Shown piece by piece: positions 1 through 8,572 of a stretch of 33,247 nt of DNA. This DNA comes from Butyricicoccus sp. Its GTDB lineage: Bacteria > Bacillota > Clostridia > Oscillospirales > Butyricicoccaceae. The translations under genes were made by a program, and so were the position numbers. The stretch is from assembly GCA_029257685.1 (NCBI GenBank), contig JARIAV010000270.1, positions 1 to 33,247 on the forward strand, given 5' to 3'. The notes under the pieces were generated by a model. That model was not told the origin of the DNA. It made no database searches and worked only from the letters and a program-made list of their open reading frames with translations. The number at the start of each line of letters is the position of its first letter. The first letter of the stretch is position 1.

Positions 1-2
1 TG

Positions 3-536
3 ATCAACGAGTATTTCAATCCGTATGATCGCCAGCTGACCTCTCTCGATGTGATCCAGTCCCCACCGGAGGGCAAGCGTCGTCCGGGTGTGACCTCGGA
101 TGAAGACGAGGAGGAGATCGCACCGCCGGAAGATACAGAAGATCCAAACGCAGAAGATCCGGAGCAGAACGGAACAGGAGATCCGGAAAATCCGGATACC
201 GAAAATCCGGAGGATCCGAACGGCGAGACAGAACAGGATCCATCAAACGGATCGAATGGTTCGAGTAACTCCAATGGCACGAATGGTTCGAGCGACCCCA
301 GCGGTTCCAACGGATCGAATGGACTGGATCCGTCCAACCCTTCGGACAATACCAATGGCACAGGCAGCCAGACGATGCCGTCCGATCCCATCGTACCGCC
401 AGCCGATCCCAATACAGGAAGTGATCCGCTGCCGTCCGACAATGATACAGATACAAATGGATCAGACAGTACAGACAGCAGTACATCTGCTCCGGAGCCC
501 GCTCCGTCTGATACAGCAACCGATCCGGAAGGATAA
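3..536 (+). CDS. LCP (LytR-CpsA-Psr) family protein, C-terminal end only
   Basis: This is the 3' end of a gene that begins before the window. The open frame runs from base 3 to a TAA at 534-536. The first residues visible (INEYFNPYDRQLTSLDV) resemble the end of the catalytic region of LCP proteins, which attach anionic glycopolymers to peptidoglycan outside the membrane. The remaining ~150 residues are a low-complexity tail rich in Asp, Glu, Asn, Gly, Ser, Thr and Pro, strongly acidic, which should be disordered and lie in the wall or outside it. The gene order LCP then rsfS then leuS is common in clostridia (often nadD-yqeK-lcp-rsfS), and this supports the family call. The rsfS start follows 21 bases after the stop, so they are probably co-transcribed. 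The catalytic part is not in the window, so the family name rests on the short N-terminal piece and on synteny. Confidence 0.6.
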   Translation: MNEYFNPYDRQLTSLDVIQSPPEGKRRPGVTSDEDEEEIAPPEDTEDPNAEDPEQNGTGDPENPDTENPEDPNGETEQDPSNGSNGSSNSNGTNGSSDPSGSNGSNGLDPSNPSDNTNGTGSQTMPSDPIVPPADPNTGSDPLPSDNDTDTNGSDSTDSSTSAPEPAPSDTATDPEG

Positions 537-557
537 CCAAGGAAAAGGAGAGCATAT

Positions 558-932
558 ATGAACGCACAAGAAACAGCAAAATATATCTGCGAGGCGCTTT
601 TGGAGCGCAAGGGCAGAGAGATCGATGTGCTGCAGGTCGAGCACCTGACCACATTGACGGAATATTTCGTGATTTGCAGCGCGACCTCTACCACACAGGT
701 CAGAGCGCTTGCAGACAGCGTGGAATATCACCTCAAGTATGATCATGATACCATGCCGCACCATGTGGAAGGCTTTGAGTCCTCCAGCTGGATCCTGCTG
801 GATTACGGCAGTGTACTGGTTCATATTTTCGTTCCCGAGGCACGCCAGTTCTATAATCTGGAAAACCTCTGGAAGGACGGCACCCGCATCCCGCTCAAGG
901 AGCTGGGTGTAGAGGATGCCGAGGTACAGTAA
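558..932 (+). CDS. rsfS: Ribosomal silencing factor RsfS
   Basis: This is a 124-residue protein of the RsfS/Iojap family. The family binds ribosomal protein L14 on the 50S subunit and blocks subunit joining in starvation or stationary phase, which saves translation capacity. The family core is plain to see: LTEYFVICSATSTTQVRALAD around residues 30-52, and the segment HHVEGFESSSWILLDYGSVLVHIF around 72-95 with its conserved Trp and Asp-Tyr-Gly. The length is typical. The start is ATG at 558 with AAGGAGAG a few bases upstream. It lies between the LCP gene and leuS, on the same strand with short gaps, which is a conserved clostridial arrangement. Confidence 0.95.
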   Translation: MNAQETAKYICEALLERKGREIDVLQVEHLTTLTEYFVICSATSTTQVRALADSVEYHLKYDHDTMPHHVEGFESSSWILLDYGSVLVHIFVPEARQFYNLENLWKDGTRIPLKELGVEDAEVQ

Positions 933-938
933 AATTTT

Positions 939-971
939 CATACGCGGCGCGGTCAAATGCCGCGCCGTATG
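939..971 (+). other. GC-rich hairpin in the rsfS-leuS gap
   Basis: The 12-bp stem pairs CATAC plus GGCGCGG on the left (939-952, with a two-base bulge) with CCGCGCC plus GTATG on the right (960-971), around a 7-nt loop. No T-run follows, so it is not a standard intrinsic terminator. It sits just ahead of the leuS ribosome binding site. It could act as an mRNA processing or stability element. No T-box features (specifier loop, TGGNACC-like motif) are visible. Confidence 0.5.
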
Positions 972-997
972 TATAGACAGTATTGGGGGTTATACCG

Positions 998-3403
998 TTG
1001 AATAAATACGATCATAAGGCTGTCGAAGCCAAGTGGCAGCAGGTTTGGGATGAAAAGGAATGCTTCGTTGCACCGAATGATTATTCCAAGCCGAAATTCT
1101 ATGCGCTTGTTGAGTTCCCGTATCCGTCTGGTATGGGTCTGCATGTAGGCCATCCGCGTTCCTATACCGCGCTCGATATCGTTTCCCGTAAGAAGCGTAT
1201 GCAGGGTTACAATGTACTGTATCCGATGGGCTGGGATGCTTTTGGTCTGCCAACTGAGAACTTCGCCATCAAGAACCATGTACATCCGGCAGAGGTCACC
1301 AAGCAGAACGTGGCACGCTTCAAGAGCCAGCTCAAGTCGCTTGGTCTGTCCTTTGACTGGTCGCGTGAGATCAACACCACCGACCCGTCCTATTATAAGT
1401 GGACGCAGTGGATCTTCTTGCAGCTGTTCAAAAAGGGCCTTGCTTACAAGAAAGAAATGGCGGTCAACTGGTGCACCTCCTGTAAGTGCGTGCTGGCAAA
1501 CGAGGAGGTCGTAGGTGGTACCTGTGAGCGCTGCGGCTCGGAGGTCGTGCGCAAGACCAAGAGCCAGTGGATGCTGGGCATCACCAAGTATGCACAGCGT
1601 CTGATCGATGATCTCGATGAAATGGACTTTGTCGATCGCGTCAAGACACAGCAGAAGAACTGGATCGGCCGTTCCACCGGTGCAGAGGTCGATTTTACGA
1701 CCACAGAAGGGGACAAGCTGACCGTGTATACCACACGTCCGGATACCCTTTTCGGTGCGACCTATATGGTCATCTCGCCGGAGCATCCGATGGTAGAGAC
1801 TTGGGCAGATAAGCTCAAGAACATCGACGCAGTCCGCGCATACCGCGAGGAAGCCGCACGCAAGTCTGACTTTGAGCGTACAGAGCTCAACAAGGACAAG
1901 ACAGGCGTGCGTCTGGACGGCGTTATGGCGATCAATCCGGTCAACGGCAAGCAGATCCCCATTTTCGTCTCCGACTATGTACTCATGACCTATGGCACGG
2001 GTGCGATCATGGCAGTTCCGGCACATGACGACCGTGACTGGGCATTTGCAAAGGTGTTCGATCTGCCCATCGTGGAGGTCATTGCAGGCGGCAATGTACA
2101 GGAGGCTGCATTCACCGATGTGGCAACCGGTACACTCGTCAATTCCGATTTCCTGAATGGTCTTTCCGTCGCGGAAGCGAAGAAAAAGATCATTGCCTTC
2201 CTGACTGAAAAGGGCATTGGACACGAAAAGGTCAACTACAAGCTGCGTGACTGGGTATTCTCCCGTCAGCGTTACTGGGGCGAGCCCATTCCGCTGGTCT
2301 CCTGTGAAAAGTGCGGCTGGGTGCCGCTGCCGGAGGATCAGCTGCCGCTGACCCTGCCTGATGTGGATTCCTATGAGCCGACCGAGAACGGAGAGTCGCC
2401 GCTGGCCAAGATGACCGATTGGGTCAATACCACCTGTCCGTGCTGCGGTGGTCCGGCAAAGCGCGAGACCGATACCATGCCGCAATGGGCAGGCTCCTCG
2501 TGGTACTTCCTGCGCTATATGGATCCGCACAATGACAAGGAGCTCTGCTCCAAGGAAGCACTGGAATACTGGAGTCCGGTCGATTGGTACAACGGCGGCA
2601 TGGAGCATACCACACTGCACCTGCTGTACAGCCGCTTCTGGCATAAGTTCCTGTATGATATCGGTGTTGTCCCGACCAAGGAGCCCTATGCAAAGCGCAC
2701 CTCACACGGTATGATCCTCGGCGAGAACGGCGAAAAGATGTCCAAGTCCCGCGGCAATGTCGTCAATCCGGACGAGATCGTCGAGACCTACGGCGCGGAC
2801 ACCATGCGCCTCTATGAAATGTTCATCGGTGACTTTGAAAAGGCTGCGCCGTGGTCCTCTGCGTCCATCAAGGGCTGCCGCCGCTTTGTCGAGCGCGTCT
2901 GGAACCTGTTCGAGAAGGTACAGGACGGGGACGCATACAGCGCAAACAATGAGATCATGCTGCACAAGACCATCAAGAAGGTCTCGGAGGACATCGAGAA
3001 CCTCAAGGCAAATACAGCGATCGCTGCTCTCATGAGCCTTGTCAATCAGTTCTACGATCAGGGCGTCAACCGTGCAGAGTATGAGACCCTGCTCAAGATC
3101 GTGAACCCGTTCGCACCGCATGTGACCGAAGAACTGTGGCAGATGCTGGGGCATGATACCGTGCTGTCCCTCGAGGCTTGGCCGGAATATGATGAGGCGA
3201 AGACCGTGGAATCCTCCATCGAGATCGGGGTACAGGTCAACGGTAAGATCAAGTCTACCATCCAGCTGCCCTTGGACTGCGAGCAGGAGCAGGCGGTCGA
3301 GATCGCGCTGGCTGACGAAAAGGTCAAGAACGCGGTGGCTGGAAAGAATATCGTCAAGACCATCGTGGTAAAGAATAAGATCATCAATTTGGTCGTAAAA
3401 TAA
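998..3403 (+). CDS. leuS: Leucyl-tRNA synthetase
   Basis: This class Ia aminoacyl-tRNA synthetase charges tRNA-Leu in the cytoplasm. It is ~801 residues long, as expected for bacterial LeuRS. The HIGH signature is HVGH near residues 49-52 and the KMSKS loop is present near 580-584 ([10 protein letters not shown]). A zinc-ribbon-like cysteine cluster (CTSC...CERC) lies near 159-182 and a second one (CEKC...CPCC) follows later. The CP1 editing region carries the threonine-rich stretch [12 protein letters not shown] and the later [15 protein letters not shown] motif. I chose the TTG at 998 because GGGGGT at 985-989 is at ribosome-binding distance. The in-frame TTG at 983 overlaps that site and is less likely. 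No separate promoter or T-box is seen, so it is probably read through from rsfS. Confidence 0.97.
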   Translation: MNKYDHKAVEAKWQQVWDEKECFVAPNDYSKPKFYALVEFPYPSGMGLHVGHPRSYTALDIVSRKKRMQGYNVLYPMGWDAFGLPTENFAIKNHVHPAEVTKQNVARFKSQLKSLGLSFDWSREINTTDPSYYKWTQWIFLQLFKKGLAYKKEMAVNWCTSCKCVLANEEVVGGTCERCGSEVVRKTKSQWMLGITKYAQRLIDDLDEMDFVDRVKTQQKNWIGRSTGAEVDFTTTEGDKLTVYTTRPDTLFGATYMVISPEHPMVETWADKLKNIDAVRAYREEAARKSDFERTELNKDKTGVRLDGVMAINPVNGKQIPIFVSDYVLMTYGTGAIMAVPAHDDRDWAFAKVFDLPIVEVIAGGNVQEAAFTDVATGTLVNSDFLNGLSVAEAKKKIIAFLTEKGIGHEKVNYKLRDWVFSRQRYWGEPIPLVSCEKCGWVPLPEDQLPLTLPDVDSYEPTENGESPLAKMTDWVNTTCPCCGGPAKRETDTMPQWAGSSWYFLRYMDPHNDKELCSKEALEYWSPVDWYNGGMEHTTLHLLYSRFWHKFLYDIGVVPTKEPYAKRTSHGMILGENGEKMSKSRGNVVNPDEIVETYGADTMRLYEMFIGDFEKAAPWSSASIKGCRRFVERVWNLFEKVQDGDAYSANNEIMLHKTIKKVSEDIENLKANTAIAALMSLVNQFYDQGVNRAEYETLLKIVNPFAPHVTEELWQMLGHDTVLSLEAWPEYDEAKTVESSIEIGVQVNGKIKSTIQLPLDCEQEQAVEIALADEKVKNAVAGKNIVKTIVVKNKIINLVVK

Positions 3404-3416
3404 TTTCTATTTATAC

Positions 3417-3445
3417 TTGACAGCTTACGGGAGATTTAGTATAAT
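3417..3445 (+). promoter_or_regulatory. Consensus sigma-A promoter for rpsU
   Basis: TTGACA (3417-3422) and TATAAT (3440-3445) are both perfect consensus hexamers with a 17-bp spacer. It lies just after the leuS stop and reads toward rpsU. The leader to the rpsU start is about 105 nt. Confidence 0.9.
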
Positions 3446-3556
3446 AATCTTACGGTTTTATCGGGAGGATTGTGTCTGTTTGCAATCAGATACGACTGAA
3501 CAGGTAAAAGCGCAAGCGTTCTGGAAATAGCCGAACGCGCGGAGGGAGGGAAAACG

Positions 3557-3739
3557 ATGTCGGAAGTCCATATCAAGGAAAACGAGACCCTGGACAGCGC
3601 TCTGAGAAGATTCAAGCGTTCTTGTGCCAAGGCTGGTGTGCTTTCCGAGCTCCGCAAGCGTGAGCATTATGAGAGCCCGAGCGTAAAGCGCCGCAAGAAG
3701 TCTGAGGCTGCTCGCGCTAAGAAGCGTAAGTTCAGATAA
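3557..3739 (+). CDS. rpsU: 30S ribosomal protein S21
   Basis: This is a 60-residue, very basic protein with the S21 hallmarks: an N-terminal strand ([22 protein letters not shown]), then [23 protein letters not shown] at the C-terminus. S21 sits on the 30S platform near the anti-Shine-Dalgarno region and helps initiation. The ATG at 3557 has a strong GGAGGGAGGG upstream. It has its own consensus promoter and its own terminator, so it is monocistronic. Confidence 0.97.
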   Translation: MSEVHIKENETLDSALRRFKRSCAKAGVLSELRKREHYESPSVKRRKKSEAARAKKRKFR

Positions 3740-3752
3740 GTATGTTTTCTTC

Positions 3753-3793
3753 AAAACACCGAAGTGAGATCGCTTCGGTGTTTTGTTTTTTTG
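3753..3793 (+). terminator. Intrinsic terminator of rpsU
   Basis: A 12-bp perfect stem (AAAACACCGAAG at 3753-3764 with CTTCGGTGTTTT at 3773-3784) encloses an 8-nt loop and is followed by a T-run. It lies 14 bases after the rpsU stop. Confidence 0.93.
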
Positions 3794-3869
3794 TTCATAG
3801 AATCTTCATAGAACGTTCAAAAATAAGTCATAATTCCGACAAGATTCCGACACAAAGTTACGATACAAT
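3794..3869 (+). promoter_or_regulatory. Activator-type promoter: six 11-nt-phased direct repeats plus TACAAT
   Basis: Half-sites start every 11 bases exactly: TTCATAGAATC (3794), TTCATAGAACG (3805), TTCAAAAATAA (3816), GTCATAATTCC (3827), GACAAGATTCC (3838) and GACACAAAGTT (3849). A -10-like TACAAT follows at 3864-3869, 11 bases after the last GACA. No recognisable -35 hexamer exists at the right distance; repeats occupy that place. Direct repeats with 11-bp phasing just upstream of a -10 are the known architecture of PhoB/PhoP (OmpR-family) dependent promoters. The identity of the regulator is inference. Confidence 0.6.
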
Positions 3870-3875
3870 ATAGAC

Positions 3876-4130
3876 AGTCAAGAACAAGAGATTTCCCCCA
3901 TCTCAAGTTCCTGACTGATTACCCCAATCCCCCTACTTTTTTTCTTACCCCTTCAAAATTGCCTTCTGCCGTATGTCCCCCATGCGGCAGAATCAAGGCA
4001 ATGCCAACATCCAGGAGAATCTTTTCTCCTTTTATGATACCTTTTTCTTTCTATCCCCCTTCTTTTTTTTCATCCTTACTTTTTTTGAGTATAACGCCCA
4101 GACGAATGTTCGTCTGGGCGTTATACTTTT
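3876..4130 (+). ncRNA. Candidate C-rich small RNA with three hairpins and an intrinsic terminator
   Basis: No protein gene is present here. The expected transcription start (about 3876) falls one base before a 16-position imperfect hairpin (3877-3892 with 3900-3915) whose loop is TTCCCCC. A second hairpin (3958-3975 with 3981-4002, four-base bulge) again puts CCCCC in its loop. A third (AGGAGAA 4013-4019 with TTCTCCT 4024-4030) precedes the terminator. Between the stems lie further unpaired runs such as TACCCCAATCCCCCTAC. In total there are four CCCCC runs and two CCCC runs in about 190 bases, plus three T7-T8 tracts. C-rich loops that pair with purine-rich ribosome binding sites are known in several Gram-positive small RNAs, and this is the likely mode. 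Alternative: a leader for parE, but the terminator and the separate parE promoter argue against it. Confidence 0.55.
4088..4130 (+). terminator. Strong intrinsic terminator ending the candidate small RNA
   Basis: A perfect 19-bp stem (AGTATAACGCCCAGACGAA at 4088-4106 with its complement at 4109-4127) and a minimal loop are followed by TTTT. It ends before the parE promoter and separates the small-RNA unit from parE. Confidence 0.85.
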
Positions 4131-4213
4131 CCGCAAAAACAAAATATTTCCTGTCCGATCTATGCGTATGTGTATGCAGGAAACCGGAAAAATTCAGATA
4201 AACCGCTTTTTAT

Positions 4214-4243
4214 TTGACTTAAATGGGTTTGCTGGTATATAAT
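4214..4243 (+). promoter_or_regulatory. Promoter for the parE-parC operon
   Basis: TTGACT (4214-4219), an 18-bp spacer, then TATAAT (4238-4243). It is about 35 bases upstream of the parE start. Confidence 0.8.
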
Positions 4244-4278
4244 AGAACCAATTGTGAATCAAACAGGAGTTGTATTTT

Positions 4279-6273
4279 ATGGCGAAATCAAGTAACCAAT
4301 ATGGAAACGACAGTATTTCCTCTCTCAAAGGTGCAGATCGCGTTCGGAAACGTCCGGGCGTTATTTTTGGCTCTGACGGGATCGAGGGCTGCGAACATTC
4401 TGTCTTTGAAATTTTATCCAACTCGATTGATGAAGCGCGTGAAGGACATGGCAGTCGCATCACGGTGACACGCTATGCAGATGGATCGATCGAGGTCGAG
4501 GATATGGGGCGCGGCATCCCGATCGAGTTCAACCCCAGCGAGCAGCGGTATAACTGGGAGTTGGTATTCTGTGAATTGTATGCCGGCGGTAAATACAAGA
4601 ACAACGAAGGGGAGAACTATGAGTTCTCTCTGGGCCTCAATGGTCTCGGTACCTGCGCAACGCAGTATTCCTCCGAATATATGGATGTCACCGTTTGGCG
4701 TGACGGCTTCTCGTACAGCCTGCATTTTGAAAAGGGCGAGAACAAGACCAATACACCGGAAGGTTTTATCAAGACACCCTGCAAGACCAAAAAGACAGGC
4801 ACGCTCATCCATTGGCGCCCTGACCTCGAAGTTTTTACCGATATCAATATCCCATTGGCGTATTACAGCGATGTGCTCAAGCGACAGGCGGTCGTCAATG
4901 CCGGATTGGTGTTCGTCCTGCGCGATCAGAATGGAAGCCAGTTCGACACCACGGAGTTTTGCTATGAAAATGGCATCGTGGACTATGTGGGCGAGCTTGC
5001 AGGTGAGCAGGCCCTGACCAGCGTACAGTTCTACCAGACCGAACGCCGCGGACGCGATCGCGCGGATAAGGACGAATACCGCGTAAAGCTGTCCTGTGCG
5101 TTCTGCTTCTCGCGTGAAAATGCACGCACGGAGTATTATCATAACTCCTCCTGGCTGGAATATGGCGGCGCGCCGGATAAGGCCGTGCGTTCTGCCTTTG
5201 TCTCTGCGATCGATGCCTATCTCAAGCAGCAGAACAAGTACCAGAAAAATGAAAGCAAGGTCACCTTTCAGGATATCGCCGATGCCCTCGTACTCGTGAC
5301 CAACTGCTTCTCGACCCAGACCTCTTACGAGAACCAGACCAAGAAAGCCATCACGAACCGCTTTATCCAAGAGGCGACCACGGAATTCCTGAAGGAAAAT
5401 CTGGAGATCTACTTCATCGAGAACAAGGATGAAGCGGACAAGATCGCCGATCAGGTGCTCATCAACAAGCGCAGCCGTGAACAGGCAGAGCGTGCGCGTC
5501 TCAATATCAAGAAGAAGCTGTCCGGCAATCTGGATGTAGCCAACCGTGTCCAGAAGTTCGTGGACTGCCGCACCAAGGATACTTCCCGACGGGAACTCTA
5601 TATCGTCGAGGGTGACTCCGCGCTCGGCTCCTGTAAGCAGGGGCGTGATTCCGAGTTTCAGGCGATCATGCCTGTCCGCGGTAAGATCCTGAACTGTCTG
5701 AAAGCAGAGTATGATAAGATCTTCAAGAATGATATCATCACCGATCTCATTCGTGTGCTGGGCTGCGGCGTGGAGGTGCGCACCAAGGCGAACCGTGATC
5801 TGTCCGGCTTCGATCTGGACAGCCTGCGCTGGAACAAGGTCATCATCTGTACGGATGCCGATGTCGATGGATTTCAGATCCGTACCCTCATCCTGACCAT
5901 GATCTATCGTCTGATGCCCACGCTCATTGAACAGGGCTTTGTCTATATCGCCGAGTCTCCCCTGTATGAGATCACCTGCAAGGACAAGACCTATTTTGCA
6001 TTCGATGACGCGGAAAAGGCTGCCATACTCAAAAAACTTGCTGGAAAAAAAGTCAACATCCAGCGTTCCAAGGGACTTGGTGAGAACGAGGCCGATATGA
6101 TGTGGGAAACGACCATGAACCCTGCGTCGCGCCGTCTCATCCGTGTGACACCGGAGGACGCGCAGGCGACTGCGGATATGTTCGATCTGCTGCTGGGCGA
6201 TAACCTTGCAGGACGCAAGGAATATATTGCAGAAAACGGCGCGCAGTATCTCGACTTCGCGGATATTTCATAA
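4279..6273 (+). CDS. parE: Type IIA topoisomerase subunit B (ParE-like, divergent)
   Basis: This 664-residue ATPase subunit of a type II topoisomerase is expected to pair with the downstream subunit for decatenation or relaxation. The GHKL ATPase region is N-terminal: NSIDEA near 48-53 (Mg/ATP), DMGRGIP, and GLNGLGTCATQYSS where classic GyrB/ParE has GLHGVG plus AS. A transducer segment carries the QTK loop lysine (ENQTKKAITNRF). The TOPRIM domain has Glu444 in EGDSALGS and the DADVDG triad at about 526-531. The length suits ParE better than GyrB, and no extra GyrB insert is seen. The ATG at 4279 has AGGAG at 4265-4269; an in-frame TTG at 4270 abuts that site and is unlikely. Its own promoter lies upstream and parC follows after 15 bases. 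The unusual motif spellings mark a divergent clostridial branch, so assignment to topoisomerase IV rather than gyrase is from context and C-terminal features of the partner. Confidence 0.88.
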   Translation: MAKSSNQYGNDSISSLKGADRVRKRPGVIFGSDGIEGCEHSVFEILSNSIDEAREGHGSRITVTRYADGSIEVEDMGRGIPIEFNPSEQRYNWELVFCELYAGGKYKNNEGENYEFSLGLNGLGTCATQYSSEYMDVTVWRDGFSYSLHFEKGENKTNTPEGFIKTPCKTKKTGTLIHWRPDLEVFTDINIPLAYYSDVLKRQAVVNAGLVFVLRDQNGSQFDTTEFCYENGIVDYVGELAGEQALTSVQFYQTERRGRDRADKDEYRVKLSCAFCFSRENARTEYYHNSSWLEYGGAPDKAVRSAFVSAIDAYLKQQNKYQKNESKVTFQDIADALVLVTNCFSTQTSYENQTKKAITNRFIQEATTEFLKENLEIYFIENKDEADKIADQVLINKRSREQAERARLNIKKKLSGNLDVANRVQKFVDCRTKDTSRRELYIVEGDSALGSCKQGRDSEFQAIMPVRGKILNCLKAEYDKIFKNDIITDLIRVLGCGVEVRTKANRDLSGFDLDSLRWNKVIICTDADVDGFQIRTLILTMIYRLMPTLIEQGFVYIAESPLYEITCKDKTYFAFDDAEKAAILKKLAGKKVNIQRSKGLGENEADMMWETTMNPASRRLIRVTPEDAQATADMFDLLLGDNLAGRKEYIAENGAQYLDFADIS

Positions 6274-6288
6274 AGGAGGCCGCTACCT

Positions 6289-8505
6289 GTGGCGAAGAAA
6301 AAAGAAATCGATTCCAAGCGTCCGGTACAGCCGCCGCTGGAACCAACCGAGCAGCCCATCACGGAAACGCTGCGCGTCAACTATATGCCTTATGCAATGA
6401 GTGTCATCGTATCGCGTGCCATTCCGGAGATCGACGGCTTCAAGCCATCGCATAGAAAGCTGCTCTATACGATGTATAAAAAAGGATTGCTCAATGGAAA
6501 CCGTACCAAATCCGCGAACATCGTGGGTGAGACCATGAAGCTCAATCCGCATGGCGATCAGGCGATCTATGATACGATGGTACGTCTGACACGTGGAAAT
6601 GAGTCTCTGCTGACCCCGTTCATCGACTCTAAGGGCAACTTTGGCAAGGTCTATTCGCGCGATATGGCATACGCCGCACCGCGTTATACAGAGGCCAAGC
6701 TGGACGCATTCTGCATCGAGCTGTTCCGCGATATCGACTGTGATGCAGTCGATCTGGTGGACAACTATGACGGCTCCATGAAGGAGCCGACCCTGCTCCC
6801 GACGACCTTCCCGAATATTCTGGTCTCTGCCAATACGGGCATTGCCGTCGGTATGGCATCCTCGTTCTGCGGCTTCAATCTGCATGAGGTATGCCGCACG
6901 GCGATCGCCTGCATCAAAGACCCTGCGCATGATGTGATGGAGACCATGCCGGCACCCGATTTCCCGACGGGCGGCGAGATCATCTATGATGCGGCGGAGA
7001 TGCGCAAGATCTATGAGACTGGCCGCGGTTCGTTCAAGGTGCGCGGCAAATGGCAGTATCTCAAAAAGGAAAACCTCATCGAGATCACAGAGATCCCCTA
7101 TACCACCACCATTGAAGCCATCATCGATAAGGTAGCAGAGCTTGTAAAAGCCGGCAAGATCCGCGAGATCTCGGACATCCGCGATGAATCCGATCTGGGC
7201 GGTCTCAAGATCGCCATCGACCTCAAGCGCGGCACCGATCCGGACAAGCTCATGGATCGTCTGTTCCGTATGACACCGCTCATGGACTCCTGCTCGTGCA
7301 ACTTCAATGTACTCATTGAGGGGATGCCGCGCGTGCTGGGCGTGCGCGCGCTTCTGGATGAATGGACGGCATGGCGTATCGGCTGTGTCCGCCGCCGCGT
7401 TTATTTCGATCTGGAAAAGAAAAAGCAGAAGCTGCATCTGTTGGAAGGTCTTAAAAAGATCCTGCTCGATATCGACCACGCCATCCGGATCATTCGGGAA
7501 ACCGAGGAAGATGCAGAAGTCATCCCCAATCTCATGATCGGCTTTGGGGTAGATGAAGCACAGGCGGAATTCATCGCTGAGATCAAGCTGCGCCATATCA
7601 ATAAAGAGTATATCCTGAAACGCACACAGGAGACCGATGCCCTTGCAGCCGAGATCGAGAAGCTCCAAACGATCGTCAGCAGCCAAGCCAAGCTGCGCAA
7701 CATCATCGTCAAGGAGCTCGAGGCGGTCATCAAAAAATATCCGGCTCCACGCCATTCGGAGATCGTGAACGTGAATGCGGTCAAGTCCTTCGATGAGACC
7801 GACCATATCGAGGATTATCCGGTGCTCATCTTTATGACACAGGAGGGATATTTCAAGAAGATCACACCGGCGTCCTGGCGTATGTCTGCCGAGCACAAGC
7901 TCAAGGACGGCGATCGGGTCGTGTGGGACTGCGAGACCACGAACAAAGCCGAGATCATCTTCTTTACCAACCAGCATCAGGCATATAAGGCACACCTGCA
8001 TGATTTCGACGATTGCAAGGCATCCGTGCTGGGAGATTATCTGCCCTCCAAGCTGGATATGGATGAGGGAGAAGTGCCCGTATTTGCCCTGCTGCCCGAT
8101 TATAAGAGCAGTATGGTGGTGGTGTTTGAAAACGGTAAGGCGGCACGCTTCTCGCTGGAGAGCTTCGAGACCAAGACCAACCGCCGCCGCCTGACTGCGG
8201 CGTATTCGGATAAGTCGCCTGCAGTCGGCTTCTTCTATCCGGTGGACGATGACACCGAGATCGTGATGTATTCGACGGCAAACCGTGCCATGACGTTCCG
8301 GACAGGCATGCTGGATATCAAGGCGACACGCTCGACACAGGGCGTGCAGGCAATGGTGCTGCGTGCCAAGCACACGGTGACGCGTGCCATGCGCGCACAG
8401 GAAGCTGAGCTGAGCGACCCCAAACGCTATCTGACACGCACGCTCCCGTCGATCGGTGCGATCCTGAAGGATGAGGATCTGCCCAATCCGCAGATCACCC
8501 TATAG
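6289..8505 (+). CDS. parC: Type IIA topoisomerase subunit A (ParC-like, divergent)
   Basis: This 738-residue DNA breakage-reunion subunit has its catalytic tyrosine as Tyr133 in AAPRYTEAKL (classic AAMRYTE). The winged-helix region begins with YAMSVIVSRAIPEIDGFKPSHRKLLYTMYKKG, and SSFCGFNLHEV follows later. A coiled-coil tower lies near 375-500. The C-terminal part has weak beta-pinwheel repeats; the gyrase-specific GyrA box (QRRGGKG) is absent and only a RSTQGVQAM remnant is seen, which favours a topoisomerase IV-like enzyme over gyrase. The start is GTG at 6289 with AAAGGAGG nine bases upstream. It follows parE closely and a terminator follows it, so the two form one operon. Confidence 0.9.
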   Translation: MAKKKEIDSKRPVQPPLEPTEQPITETLRVNYMPYAMSVIVSRAIPEIDGFKPSHRKLLYTMYKKGLLNGNRTKSANIVGETMKLNPHGDQAIYDTMVRLTRGNESLLTPFIDSKGNFGKVYSRDMAYAAPRYTEAKLDAFCIELFRDIDCDAVDLVDNYDGSMKEPTLLPTTFPNILVSANTGIAVGMASSFCGFNLHEVCRTAIACIKDPAHDVMETMPAPDFPTGGEIIYDAAEMRKIYETGRGSFKVRGKWQYLKKENLIEITEIPYTTTIEAIIDKVAELVKAGKIREISDIRDESDLGGLKIAIDLKRGTDPDKLMDRLFRMTPLMDSCSCNFNVLIEGMPRVLGVRALLDEWTAWRIGCVRRRVYFDLEKKKQKLHLLEGLKKILLDIDHAIRIIRETEEDAEVIPNLMIGFGVDEAQAEFIAEIKLRHINKEYILKRTQETDALAAEIEKLQTIVSSQAKLRNIIVKELEAVIKKYPAPRHSEIVNVNAVKSFDETDHIEDYPVLIFMTQEGYFKKITPASWRMSAEHKLKDGDRVVWDCETTNKAEIIFFTNQHQAYKAHLHDFDDCKASVLGDYLPSKLDMDEGEVPVFALLPDYKSSMVVVFENGKAARFSLESFETKTNRRRLTAAYSDKSPAVGFFYPVDDDTEIVMYSTANRAMTFRTGMLDIKATRSTQGVQAMVLRAKHTVTRAMRAQEAELSDPKRYLTRTLPSIGAILKDEDLPNPQITL

Positions 8506-8525
8506 ATCCATATTTGAGACAAAAG

Positions 8526-8572
8526 AGATCCCACAGCTTTGCGATGTGTACGCGAAGCCGTGGGATCTTTTA
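8526..8572. terminator. Bidirectional terminator between parC and sigG
   Basis: AGATCCCACAGCTTTG (8526-8541) pairs with CGAAGCCGTGGGATCT (8553-8568) with wobble pairs. T-rich DNA follows on the plus side and the minus-strand gene sigG ends here too. It serves convergent transcripts. Confidence 0.8.

Noticed and set aside
953-2644. Long open frame antisense to leuS (563 codons)
   Set aside because: It is a shadow of leuS in a codon-biased gene; it has no family features or ribosome site, and leuS is certain.
4196-4210. ATAAACCGCTTTTTA ahead of parE, resembling half of the LacI operator
   Set aside because: Only one half-site matches and the gene context is unrelated.
6283-8373. Long open frame antisense to parC (696 codons)
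   Set aside because: Shadow of the real topoisomerase gene; its composition is that of an antisense frame.
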